Source: Leptodactylus fallax
Lineage: Eukaryota > Chordata > Amphibia > Anura > Leptodactylidae
DNA: 64,000 nt
Assembly: GCA_947044405.1 (NCBI GenBank)
Contig: CAMRHE010000028.1
Span: 8,206,001 to 8,270,000, forward strand
Reading direction: 5' to 3'
Position 1 is the stretch's first letter, and each line of letters starts with the position of its first letter. Below, one piece after another: positions 12,085 through 22,003 of this stretch. The position numbers and the translations under genes are program-made. The notes beneath the pieces were generated by a model. It saw nothing but the letters and a program-made list of their open reading frames with translations, was not told the DNA's origin and did not search any database.

Positions 12085-12242
12085 GGCTGACGCTAGGTTC
12101 ACACTGGCATTGGGGTTTCCGTCCCCATAGACTATAATGGGGTCCGCCGGGTTTCCAGGACTTTTTTCTGTGCCGATTTTAAGAGGATTCCGAGGCGGAG
12201 TCTCTTATGGAAACTCCAACACAAGTGTAAATCCAGCCTTAG
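12085..12242. mobile_element. Short MITE of the GGGTTCACAC family
   Basis: The left end CGCTAGGTTCACACTGGC and the right end ACAAGTGTAAATCCAGCCTT are inverted. The interior contains CCATAGACTATAATGGGGTC, shared with 9527-9785 and 44880-45125. Confidence 0.65.
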
Positions 12243-12835
12243 AAGAAAGTCTATGGACAGTAAATGCTCTTTAATGTAAGTTCACATGTGAAGATCCTGA
12301 TGTGCATGTTTCGGTCACAAGAAAAAAAAAAACACAAATCACCTTGTGTAGCTGTAGCAGTAGATGTAATACTTCCAGAAGTCTTTTTAACTCCTCTCTC
12401 CATTTCTCTTTTTCCATGCTTGATGACAATTTCCTCCTGGTGTGATGTAAGAACTGGGAGTCTGCAGCTACATCCCCCTCCTCCCCTACTCCCTGTCTTG
12501 TATTTACCATTACATTGATTTTCTGTAGATGGAAAAGTGTTGTGAACATTTACACACGTCTGCAGGAAGGGAAAAGAGATCTACAGGAAAGTCAGGAAGA
12601 TTCGCATGGACAAAGCAAAAATTAAAATAAGAAAGGAATATTTATTGTTTTGCTATAAAGGGGTTGTCCCACAATCCACATTAACCAGCGGTTCACTGGA
12701 TAGGTGAAAAATATCTCATCATTCTGGGGCCAACTCCTGAGATTCTCTCTGTCACTACAATGGTGGCGATTTCTCCCCATTTGTATGACCACAGTGAGGA
12801 GTGTGAATAAAGCCCTGATGATCAATCTGTAGTCT
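12243..12835. other. Unassigned intergenic sequence
   Basis: No gene. A TTAAAGGGG-type MITE end may start near 12656 (AAAGGGGTTGTCCCACAATC), but its partner is not clear. Confidence 0.35.
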
Positions 12836-12858
12836 GTCTATCTATGTATCTAATCTCA

Positions 12859-12890
<32 letters not shown>

Positions 12891-13178
12891 CTCTTATCTA
12901 TCTTAGTTTTATATCTATCGATCGATCTATATCTATCTACATCATATCTTATCTAGTTCACTTTTACCTACCTATCTCAGATCTATTTCTTTATCTATCT
13001 CTTTATCTTATTATTTTGTCTCTCTCATATCTGTCAGTTTCTCTATCTTTCCAGCTTACTATCTTTCTTTCTGTCTGTGTCTATATCTTGCTCATATTTC
13101 TCTCTCTATTTATCTGTCTATAAATCAATACCTCACTTGGAGAATATTTAATTTGGCTCGGGCTTTATCATATATAAT

Positions 13179-13232
<54 letters not shown>
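12836..13232. repeat. (TATC)n arrays with copy 2 of the dispersed duplication
   Basis: TATC runs at 12836-12930 and 13183-13232 bracket a copy of the block found at 3906-4085. The shared block is at about 13006-13186 and includes TTTCTTTCTGTCTGTGTCTA and CTCGGGCTTTATCATATATA. The repeat unit is therefore the block plus its (TATC)n tail, not the microsatellite alone. Confidence 0.88.
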
Positions 13233-13326
13233 CTCATATCTCATGCTATGTCCATCAGTCCAGGAGGGACTGACCATTGGATATTATGTAATAATGACAC
13301 ATTTTATAAGGTAATACAATAATGTA

Positions 13327-13366
13327 CAGTCATGGCCAAAAGTTTTGAGAATGACACAAATATTAT
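13327..13366 (+). repeat. Left terminal inverted repeat of the Tc1-like element
   Basis: The outer transposase-binding end. It matches the last 40 bp of the element in reverse complement, with one visible difference (GACACAAATATT here, GATACAAATATT at the other end). Confidence 0.93.
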
Positions 13367-13498
13367 ATTTTCACATGATCTGCTGCCCTCTGGTTTTTAT
13401 GTGTGTTTGTCAGATGTTTTTATCACATACAGAAATAGAATTGCATTCATATTATGAGTAACAGAAGCTTATATTGACAGTTAGAATGAGTTAATGCA

Positions 13499-13514
13499 GC
13501 AAGTCAATATTTGC
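13499..13514 (+). repeat. Inner direct/inverted repeat, left side
   Basis: GCAAGTCAATATTTGC is repeated in inverted orientation at 14744-14760. It overlaps the transposase stop codon (TGA at 13504-13506), so the end of the coding sequence doubles as the inner binding-site candidate. Confidence 0.75.
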
Positions 13515-14520
13515 AGTGTTGACCCTTCTTCTTCAGGACCTCTGCAATTCTCCCTGGCATGCTCTCAATCAACTTCTGGACCAAATCCTGACTGATAGCA
13601 GTCCATTCTTGCAGAATCAATGCTTTAATTTTGTCTGAATTTGTTGGTTTTTGTTTGTCCACCCGTCTCTTGATGATTGACCACAAGTTCTCAATGGGAT
13701 TAAGATCTGGGGAGTTTCCAGGCCATGGACCCAAAATCTCTATGTTTTGTTCCCTGAGCCATTTAGTTATCACCTTTGCTTTATGGCAAGGTGCTCCATC
13801 ATGCTGGAAAAGGCATTGTTGAGCGCCAAACTGCTCTTGGACGGTTGGGAGAAGTTGCTCTTGGAGGACATTCTGGTACCATTCTTTATTCATGGCTGTG
13901 TTTTTAGGCAAGACTGTGAGAGAGCCGATTCCCTTGGCTGAGAAGCAACCCCACACATGAATGGTTTCAGGATGCTTTACAGTTGGCATGAGACAAGACT
14001 GGTGGTATCGCTCACCTCTTCTTCTCCAAATAAGCTGTTTTCCAGATGTTCCAAACAATCGAAAAGGGGATTCATCAGAGAAAATGACTTTACCCCAGTC
14101 CTCAGCAGTCCACTCCCTGTACCTTTTGCAGAATATCAGTCTGTCCCTGATGTTTTTTCTGGAGAGAAGTGGCTTCTTTGCTGCCCTCCTTGAGACCAGG
14201 CCTTGCTCCAAGAGTCCCCGTCTCACAGTGCGTGCAGATGCACTCACACCTGCCTGCTGCCATTCCTCAGCAAGCTCTGCACTGCTGGTAGCCCGATCCC
14301 GCAGCTGAAACACTTTTAAGAGACGGTCCTGCCGCTTGCTGGTCTTTCTTGGGCGCCCTGGAGCCTTTTTGGCACCAATGGAACCTCTCTCCTTGAAGTT
14401 CTTGATGATGCGATAGATTGTTGACTGAGGTGCAATCTTTCTAGCTGCAATACTCTTCCCAGTTAGGCCATTTTTGTGCAGTGCAATGATGACTGCACGT
14501 GTTTCTTTAGAGATAACCAT
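13504..14520 (-). CDS. Tc1-like DDE transposase, 338 residues
   Basis: Cut-and-paste transposase that binds the terminal repeats and joins the excised element to a TA target in the nucleus. I start at the Met at 14518-14520 because it has A at -3 and G at +4 and gives a typical Tc1 N-terminus. An upstream in-frame Met at 14551-14553 would add 11 hydrophobic residues (349 total). In the 349-residue numbering, helix-turn-helix DNA-binding segments occupy about 12-120, with a GRPR motif (66-69) between the two halves. The catalytic residues are D160 (in FSDES), D252 (in QHDGAP) and E288 (in NPIENLW). Exactly 35 residues separate D252 and E288, so the signature is DD35E rather than the DD34E of Sleeping Beauty-like elements. 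The frame has no stop or frameshift and ends with a QHCKY tail. Activity is not shown by sequence alone. Confidence 0.95.
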   Translation of the reverse strand: MVISKETRAVIIALHKNGLTGKSIAARKIAPQSTIYRIIKNFKERGSIGAKKAPGRPRKTSKRQDRLLKVFQLRDRATSSAELAEEWQQAGVSASARTVRRGLLEQGLVSRRAAKKPLLSRKNIRDRLIFCKRYREWTAEDWGKVIFSDESPFRLFGTSGKQLIWRRRGERYHQSCLMPTVKHPETIHVWGCFSAKGIGSLTVLPKNTAMNKEWYQNVLQEQLLPTVQEQFGAQQCLFQHDGAPCHKAKVITKWLREQNIEILGPWPGNSPDLNPIENLWSIIKRRVDKQKPTNSDKIKALILQEWTAISQDLVQKLIESMPGRIAEVLKKKGQHCKY

Positions 14521-14853
14521 GGTTAACAGAAGAGAAACAATGATGGCAAGCACCAGCCTCCTTTTAAAGTGTCCAGTGGTGTCATTCTTACTTAATCATG
14601 ACAGATTGATCTCCAGCCCTGTCCTCATCAACACCCACACCTGTGTTAATGGAGCAATCACTGAAACGATGTTAGGTGGTCCTTTTAAGGCAGGGCTGCA
14701 ATGATGTTGAAATGTGTTTTGGGGGATAAAGTTCATTTTCTAGGCAAATATTGACTTTGCAAGTAATTGCTGTTAAGCTGATCACTCTTTATAACATTCT
14801 GGAGTATATGCAAATTGCCATTAGAAAAACTGAAGCAGTAGACTTTGTAAAAA

Positions 14854-14893
14854 TTAATATTTGTATCATTCTCAAAACTTTTGGCCATGACTG
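14854..14893 (-). repeat. Right terminal inverted repeat of the Tc1-like element
   Basis: Reverse complement of the left end, ending CCATGACTG immediately before the flanking TA. Confidence 0.93.
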
Positions 14894-15154
14894 TATTTGT
14901 CAGGTTGTCGGACTCACCTGTGCTGCTTGTGGGAAATCACCGAGACTTCCTGCGCCGGTGTATAATCTCACATTCATTGGCTCACATAATAGTTTGTTCC
15001 TTTCCAAAGAAATGCAAATCCTGATACATTTAATCTACTGCCAGTAATAAATTGAGAAATTCTCTGGCACCGTTTACAGGAAATCACCAGCAAACAACCT
15101 GCTATTGTCTGGGTTACATCAGAAGTACTGGTGATGTCATTGCCCCTATGTGTA

Positions 15155-15358
15155 TATCTATGTATGTTCATATGTACATGTATGTATAGAGCCAGGATAC
15201 ATTAGTAATGCCGGTATTGCTGACATTGCCCATATACTTGTATATGTCTATATGTTTGTTCATATGTACATGTATGTAGATATCCAGGATACCTTAGAAA
15301 TGCAGATACTGCTGATACTGTCCATGTATGTATATATCCAGGATGCATGAGTAATGCT
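15155..15358 (+). repeat. 92-bp tandem repeat, about 2.2 copies
   Basis: GTTCATATGTACATGTATGT starts at 15166 and again at 15258. Each copy continues through CCAGGATAC, TTAG, AATGC and a GCTGA(C/T)A block. A partial third copy begins near 15325. The copies are clearly diverged. Confidence 0.8.
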
Positions 15359-16242
15359 TACCTTGTGTATATCCATATACATGTATACACTGCCAGTACG
15401 TAATAATATGGAATTGTCTTTCACTTCTTCTTACTGAGGTTCTCACCGTTGTAAACCAACATGAAGGTCAAATTTTTGGATTTTTGCTGATAATATCTAC
15501 ACAAGGAGCATCAAGGTTACCTACAAGTATCTGGACTGTAATGACTGTTTTCAGATGACTCTTTAAGGTCTCCTTCACACACAATTTTTCCAGTGAATTT
15601 TTATTTCGTTTGCATTTCAAGCATTTTTTATTGTATTATCTGCAACCTTTTTGGTGGCATTTTTTAAAATTTATTACATTTTTAACATACATTTTATTTG
15701 GTGTTTTACTGTCTTATGGAGAAGCCTGGAACAAAGAAAGAAGAATAAATGCAAATATCACAATAGAAATACAGTGGGGCTGATTTTATAGCAAATTCTG
15801 CTATTTTTGGGGTGTTAAAAAGTCACAACTTCGGGTCTGAAACCTTTTAAATGGCACTTACGTCACAAATTGTCAAAAATACCATTTTTACACCGCCCAC
15901 AATACTTTCTAAAAGGAGAACATGTTAAGGAGTGGGAGGGGCCATCAGCTCATCAATAATCAGGCCAACGTTCCAGCGGGATCATCACCCCCAACGTACA
16001 ATACCATGGACTTGATGAATTCCTCATTGTTTGTAGCGAATTTCATATTTTACTACAGAATATAATTAAACATCTAGTCATACAAAAATAAAGCTGAACA
16101 AAATTAATGAAAAACACTATAAAAACATGTAATTTTTTTATAATAAGGCTGTGTGTGAAAGCAATATCTGCCCTATAATCTGTGCGGTCTCAAGAATGCA
16201 TAACAATACTAACAATGCACCTAGTAGATTAAATCAATGTGT
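15359..16242. other. Unassigned intergenic sequence
   Basis: AT-rich with no supported gene, RNA or repeat. Confidence 0.35.
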
Positions 16243-16301
16243 ATCACAGGAGTAATATAGAAAGTGATGTCACAGAACTGAGATAATATACACAGTCAAG
16301 G

Positions 16302-16535
16302 TACAAAGATTATTACCCTTTTACTGTGAAATCACTGTGTGCATTTAGACAGTGATATCACGGAACAGAGATGATAAAGACACAGTGATGTCACAGTACA
16401 AGGAGATTACACAAAGTGATGTCACAGTACAGAGATAATACACACAGCGATGTCAAAGTAGAGGGATAATATACACAGTGATGTCACAGTACAGAGATAA
16501 TACACAGTGATGTCACAGCACAGAGATAATACACA
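16302..16535 (+). repeat. Segmental duplication inside the minisatellite, copy 1
   Basis: This stretch, starting TACAAAGATTATTACCCTTT, recurs 653 bp downstream at 16955-17188 with essentially no differences. It includes the atypical spacer TGTGCATTTAGACAGTGATA, which occurs only in these two places. Confidence 0.88.
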
Positions 16536-16954
16536 CAGTGATGTCACAGTACAGGGATAATATACATAGTGATGTCACAGTACAGAGATAATACACTCAG
16601 TGATGTCACAGTACAGGGATAATACACAGTTATGTCAGAGTACAGAGATAATATACACAGTGATGTCACAGTACAGGGATAATACACACAGTGATGTCAC
16701 AGTACAGGAATAATACACACAGTGATGTCACAGTACAGAGATAATACACAGTGATGTCACAGCTCAGAGATAATACACACAGTGATGTCACCGTACAGGG
16801 ATAATACACCCAGTGATGTCACAGTACAGGAATAATACACACAGTGATGTCACAGTACAGGGATAATACACACAGTGATGTCACAGTACAGAGATAATAC
16901 ACAGTGATGTCACAGCACAGAGATAATACACACAGTGATGTCACCATACAGGGA

Positions 16955-17188
16955 TACAAAGATTATTACCCTTTTACTGTGAAATCACTGTGTGCATTTA
17001 GACAGTGATATCACGGAACAGAGATGATAAAGACACAGTGATGTCACAGTACAAGGAGATTACACAAAGTGATGTCACAGTACAGAGATAATACACACAG
17101 CGATGTCAAAGTAGAGGGATAATATACACAGTGATGTCACAGTACAGAGATAATACACAGTGATGTCACAGCACAGAGATAATACACA
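16955..17188 (+). repeat. Segmental duplication inside the minisatellite, copy 2
   Basis: Near-identical to 16302-16535, including the irregular unit AGCGATGTCAAAGTAGAGGG. The identity implies a recent event. Confidence 0.88.
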
Positions 17189-17330
17189 CAGTGATGTCAC
17201 CGTACAGGGATAATACACCCAGTGATGTCACAGTACAGGAATAATACACACAGTGATGTCACAGTACAGGGGTAATACACAGTAATGTTACAGTACTGAG
17301 ATAATAAACAACATTATGTCATAGTACAGG

Positions 17331-18294
17331 GATAACACCCACTATGACATCATTGAACAGACACAAAAAGATCACTATGTACAATGTGACATCACAGCAT
17401 ATGAATAAAGTAATTATAATAATGTCACATACAGGTATTATGATGTCCCAGGATAGTAATGGAAGCACATTCAGTTTTCCATATCTCCTTCTATTATCCA
17501 TCACTAATTGCCCCCCAGGTCTCAGTGTACATGGGCCCCCTTAGTTGTTGAGCCCCATAGCAGGCCCTATGTCTGCTACTTTGGTAGTTACACAGTTGGC
17601 AGCAGATACATAATCCAGTCTGCCCTGGTGACAGATTTCTTCTTTACAACACGCGTGTTACAGGATTTTCTGCTGCACAGACTTGTTTTGGATCTCTCTA
17701 TAGTTCAGCCATTGAGCAGGATATCCTGTCTGTTTGTGAGTGGATATCCCATATATTATCGTCCTAGATCCATACTTTATACTTTCCTACAGAGAGTGTA
17801 TCTGACCTATCCAGTTACTGTACAATGTGTTATGATTAATAGTGCCATATATAATGTGATGTATAATGTGTGTCCGCACAGCAGCTCCGTACACAACCAG
17901 ATGGATGTACAGTGTATGAGATGTGCGGACACTTCAAATGAATATAATGAATATAGGAACAGCTGAGCAAAAGTGACACAAATAGCCGTCATGTCTGGAG
18001 AAATCCTCTTGTGTGAACTTATGTCTAGGTCTGATATGGGTCAAACATCAAAGTGCGGCAGGACATTAAAGCTTCACATATGTACAATAGGATTAGCTGC
18101 GGTGATGAAGCAACTGCGACCAACATCTGAGAAGATTTGTATCATAACGGAAAGTTTAGGAAAATTAAGGAAAAACACTTAGTAACAAGGTTCTGAATCT
18201 GACCTGTAACATTACATATAACGCCCCCCAAATATAAGAATATAAGATTCTTAATCATTCTCCAGATTTTTTCTTTGTCTCATCTATCACAGTC
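17331..18294. other. Unassigned intergenic sequence
   Basis: No supported gene. The 152-residue frame at 17508-17966 has no domain, and its composition gives no coding signal I can recognise. Confidence 0.35.
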
Positions 18295-18870
18295 TTATAG
18301 GGAATGTGTCACCAATTTTTGCATTTATTTCATTTTCATTATTAATCCCTTTTTCTGATTGTAGATTTTTCATTCCATTTTCTCTATAGGATTCTGAGGG
18401 CAGCCACCTTGCTCTCTTTACAGCATTTAGTGATCTGCTTTGCAGCACAGTCATGGCCATAGACTGCAGTAGACTGGAGCCGACTCTTTGAGGTCTATGG
18501 AAGAGCTTTCCAACCATGCTCTGTGCAAGGAAGGGGAGGAGATAAGCTGTGACATCATCTATTGTCAGTAGTGATGTCATGATGGCTCAATGGAGTTATC
18601 TATAGAAGTGTTATCTTCTTTTGTAATCTTAGCGGTGATGTAAATGAAATCCCTGTTGCAGAGAAAACCCCTACAAAATGATGTCAGTCTAATATTAGGC
18701 CTAGTGGCCAGAGTTAAAATTTAAGGCTATAGTACTGTGTTTTTTTTTTTTGTTTTTTTTTAAATATGGATAGTGATGTGGAATTGAAAAAATCAGAAAT
18801 TCTTTAAAAAAATAAAGCATAAAAACTTTTGTTTAAAAAGTAGGTCGTTTTCATGTGACATTCCCTTTAA
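18295..18870. mobile_element. TTAA-type MITE, about 576 bp
   Basis: The right end read on the minus strand is TTAAAGGGAATGTCACATGA and the left end is TTATAGGGAATGTGTCACCA, so the termini are inverted and the TTAA has decayed on the left. No transposase is encoded. A TTAA footprint with TTAAAGGG ends suggests mobilisation by a piggyBac-type transposase (inference). Confidence 0.7.
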
Positions 18871-19009
18871 GTGACATAACGGATATGCGACAGACCTTAC
18901 TTTAGTCAATGGGGTCCCTAGGGATCTGTCACTGTCAGTCATTAGATTGGCCATCTTTATCATTTAATCTGTCCTTCTGCTCCTGAAACCAGAACAATGG
19001 ACTAAACAA

Positions 19010-20385
19010 TGCAGATGTGAAGGCAGCCTCAGTCAGACATGTCTCTGCACACACAGATGTGGTGGTGGCTTCAGTCATACAGGTCTCTGCACACACAGAT
19101 GTACCGGTGGCCTCAGTCATACAGGTCTCTGCACACACAGATGTACCAGTGGCCTCAGTCAGACAAGTCTCTGCACACACAAATGTGACAGTGGCCTCAG
19201 TCATACAGGTCTCTTCACAAACAGATGTGACGGTGGCCTCAGTCATACAGGTCTCTGCACACACAAATGTGACGGTGGCATCAGTCAGACAAGTCTCTGC
19301 ACACACAGATGTGGTGGTGGCCTCAGTCATACAGGTCTCTGCACACACAAATGTGACGGTGGCCTCAGTCATACAGGTCTCTGCACACACAAATGTGACG
19401 GTGGCCTCAGTCAGACAAGTCTCTGCACACACAAATGTGATGGTGGCCTCAGTCAGACAAGTATCTGCACACACAGATGTACCAGTGGCCTCAGTCAGAC
19501 AAGTATCTGCACACACAGATGTGGTGGTGGCCTCAGTCATACAGGTCTCTGCACACACAAATGTGACGGTGGCCTCAGTCAGACAAGTCTCTGCACACAC
19601 AGATGTGGTGGTGGCCTCAGTCATACAGGTCTCTGCACACACAGATGTGACGGTGGCCTCAGTCATACAGGTCTCTGCACACACAGATGTGGTGGTGGCC
19701 TCAGTCAGACAAGTCTCTGCACACACAGATGTGGTGGTGGCCTCAGTCAGACAAGTCTCTGCACACACAGATGTGGTGGTGGCCTCAGTCAGACAAGTCT
19801 CTGCACACACAGATGTGGTGGTGGCCTCAGTCATACAGGTCTCTGCACACACAAATGTGACGGTGGCCTCAGTCATACAGGTCTCTGCACACACAAATGT
19901 GACGGTGGCCTCAGTCATACAGGTCTCTGCACACACAAATGTGACGGTGGCCTCAGTCATACAGGTCTCTGCACACACAAATGTGACGGTGGCCTCAGTC
20001 AGACAAGTCTCTGCACACACAAATGTGATGGTGGCCTCAGTCAGACAAGTATCTGCACACACAGATGTGGTGGTGGCCTCAGTCATACAGGTCTCTGCAC
20101 ACACAAATGTGACGGTGGCCTCAGTCATACAGGTCTCTGCACACACAAATGTGACGGTGGCCTCAGTCAGACAAGTATCTGCACGCACAGATGTGGTGGT
20201 GGCCTCAGTCATACAGGTCTCTGCACACACAAATGTGATGGTGGCCTCAGTCAGACAAGTCTCTACACACACAGATGTGGTGGTGGCCTCAGTCATACAG
20301 GTCTCTGCACACACAGATGTACCGGTGGCCTCAGTCATACAGGTCTCTGCACACACAGATGTGACGGTGGCCTCACTCATACAGT
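19010..20385. repeat. 39-bp minisatellite, about 35 copies, open on both strands
   Basis: The unit is close to GTGGTGGCCTCAGTCATACA followed by GGTCTCTGCACACACAGAT (39 bp). Variation is concentrated at three sites: GAT/AAT, GTGGTG/GTGACG/GTACCG/GTGATG, and ATACAG/AGACAA. Because 39 is divisible by three and the unit lacks stops, frames of 479 residues (plus) and 481 residues (minus) run through the array, giving 13-residue repeats. There is no splice structure or other sign of a gene, so I call it a satellite. Runs of identical variants, such as four consecutive AAT-GTGACG-ATACAG units near 19860-19990, show local expansion. Confidence 0.93.
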
Positions 20386-21760
20386 GTTATATCTATAAAT
20401 CTCCATTGACCTCCTTTTTACCTGCCTATCTAGCACCATCCTGGGTTTGGTTATAATGGTTTGCCCCTTGACCGCAGTTTCTTAGTCACATAAAAAACGG
20501 TAAATATATTGGTATCATTATGAAGGATTATACAAAGAGGTTACACAGAGTGAAAGAACATCAGATATTCCTATGACGGTGAAGTACAATGGTCATGATG
20601 AAGATGTAGTGTTCACTGTCTGCACATAGTATTATATAACAGGGTCACGTCTAAGGGTCCTATTTAGAGATGGATAAACCTCATGAAATTTGATTTCATG
20701 AATATTGCTGATGTTCGGCTCTCCACTTCATTTCAGCAAGAACCGGAGGTGCTATTATTATATTATGGGGTCTCCTCCGATCCCAGTGTATAATAAGTGG
20801 AGGTCCAGGGGTGTTGATGGAAAATAAACACTCGTGCTCACCTTGGAAAATTTGTAACAAATCTGGCTCATTACGAACCATTTTTCTAATCTTCAGTCTC
20901 ATCTATCCATATATCATTGGGTAGAATTTTTCACAAGGTCAACTGTAGCCGAATTCCTACCATAGGGTTATATTATTTCAATCCTCAGTTGGTTACAAAC
21001 CCCTCCATTGCTTTCTGCTCATTTTGATAAATCTTGACCATTGCCATCATTCTTCTACTTTGCATTAGATGCTGCTGATGTTACAGATTATACGTTGCAT
21101 TCCTCCCATCCTGCAACTTTTTTCTTTGTTTTTATTTCACTTGCACTTTTTTGTGTCACATAATAAAATTTCATTTTATTTTCCTAGTCCTAAAAGTGAC
21201 AAAGTGAACTCCTAAGTGACACCCGGATCTGCTGGTATTTTCAGCACAGCTCATGGGAGCACCTGTCATGTCATGTGTCCGCCTCAAATACTATAAAGCA
21301 GAAAGTCTCTTGCATCCCCCAGTGTCTAAAAAGTGTCATTACTACTACACCATCCGCCCCTGATGTGCTGAACTCCGGATTTTACAGTAGTTTAATCCTC
21401 GTTATTATACCAGACATTAGATCTTGCTAAAAAACTAAGAACTAAAGAAGATTACTGTTCTCCACTGAAATTGTATATGGAGGGTTTTTACTAAAAATAT
21501 ATATTTTCGATGTTTATGTTCTTGATTAAAAAAAACAAAACCTTAAAAAACACAACCACAGATAGATTGGGACAAATATCCAAAAACTTTGAAGAAATGG
21601 GCAGAGCGGTTGTGTTAGATTATTACGCAATCTAGAATATATTTGGCAACTTTACAAGTATTCCAAGCTAAATGATCATTACAGAGAAACACGGGCGATA
21701 AATTATGTGGCCATTAGTGTAGACACATGGGGCACATTTACTACTCCTAATATTTCAGAC
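20386..21760. other. Intergenic sequence with a hairpin-module fragment
   Basis: Around 20745-20830, TATTATGGGGTCTCCTCCGA and CCCAGTGTATAATAAGTGGA form the imperfect hairpin typical of the module also seen at 22237-22575 and 45187-45592. The rest is unassigned and AT-rich. Confidence 0.45.
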
Positions 21761-22003
21761 AATGTGTTACAGTGACCTATTTTTTTTTAAACAAGTTTTT
21801 TTTTTTTTTTAAATTTGGTGAGGCTTTTATGTTTCATGTTATTATTTATATTTAAAAAATTTCTAAATATCCAACAGTTCTGACTCTGGCCACTAAGTCA
21901 AATAATATGTTGAGACCCCTTTTTTTTTTTTGAGATTTCTTTGCAGCAGTCACCTCACTTACAGCACACTGATGATCACTGCTATTATGTATATGTAGAT
22001 AAG
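21761..22003 (+). mobile_element. Left part of a TTAA-type MITE (same family as 32284-32901)
   Basis: It shares ordered blocks with 32300-32555: GTGACCTATTTTTTTTT/GACC, a GGTGAGG motif, TTCTGACTCTGGCCACTAA, TTTGCAGCAGTCACCTCACT and ATGTATATGTAGATAA. The hAT-type element at 22004 interrupts it, and it resumes at 22748-22800 (AGGTGATGTCACATCTTAGC). Confidence 0.75.

Larger units (their letters stand above)
13327..14893 (-). mobile_element. Apparently intact Tc1-like DNA transposon, 1567 bp
   Basis: The element begins CAGTCATGGCCAAAAGTTTT and ends with the reverse complement. It is flanked on both sides by TA (13325-13326 and 14894-14895), the Tc1/mariner target duplication. The outer 40 bp of the inverted repeats are almost identical. 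A second inverted motif, GCAA(A)GTCAATATTTGC, lies 172 bp inside the left end (13499-13514) and 133 bp inside the right end (14744-14760). This is the outer-plus-inner transposase-site arrangement (IR/DR) known from many vertebrate Tc1 elements. One uninterrupted transposase frame fills the interior. The element looks young and potentially autonomous. Confidence 0.95.
16243..17330. repeat. 29-31-bp minisatellite, more than 30 copies
   Basis: The unit is close to GTGATGTCACAGTACAGAGA followed by TAATACACACA. Shorter 29-bp versions lack one CA. Every unit contains TGATGTCA, one base away from the palindromic CRE core TGACGTCA. An internal duplication shows that the array grew partly by large unequal exchange. 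Copies degrade at both edges. Confidence 0.93.

Noticed and set aside
13631..14308. Plus-strand frames inside the Tc1 element
   Set aside because: They are shadows of the transposase gene on the opposite strand.
17508..17966. A 152-codon frame as a gene
   Set aside because: No domain, no splice structure and no supporting context. It is probably a chance frame in repeat-flanking DNA.
19017..20456. Two overlapping frames of about 480 codons as genes encoding repeat proteins
   Set aside because: They arise from a stop-free 39-bp tandem unit and are open on both strands at once. No splice sites, promoter or non-repetitive coding sequence is attached.
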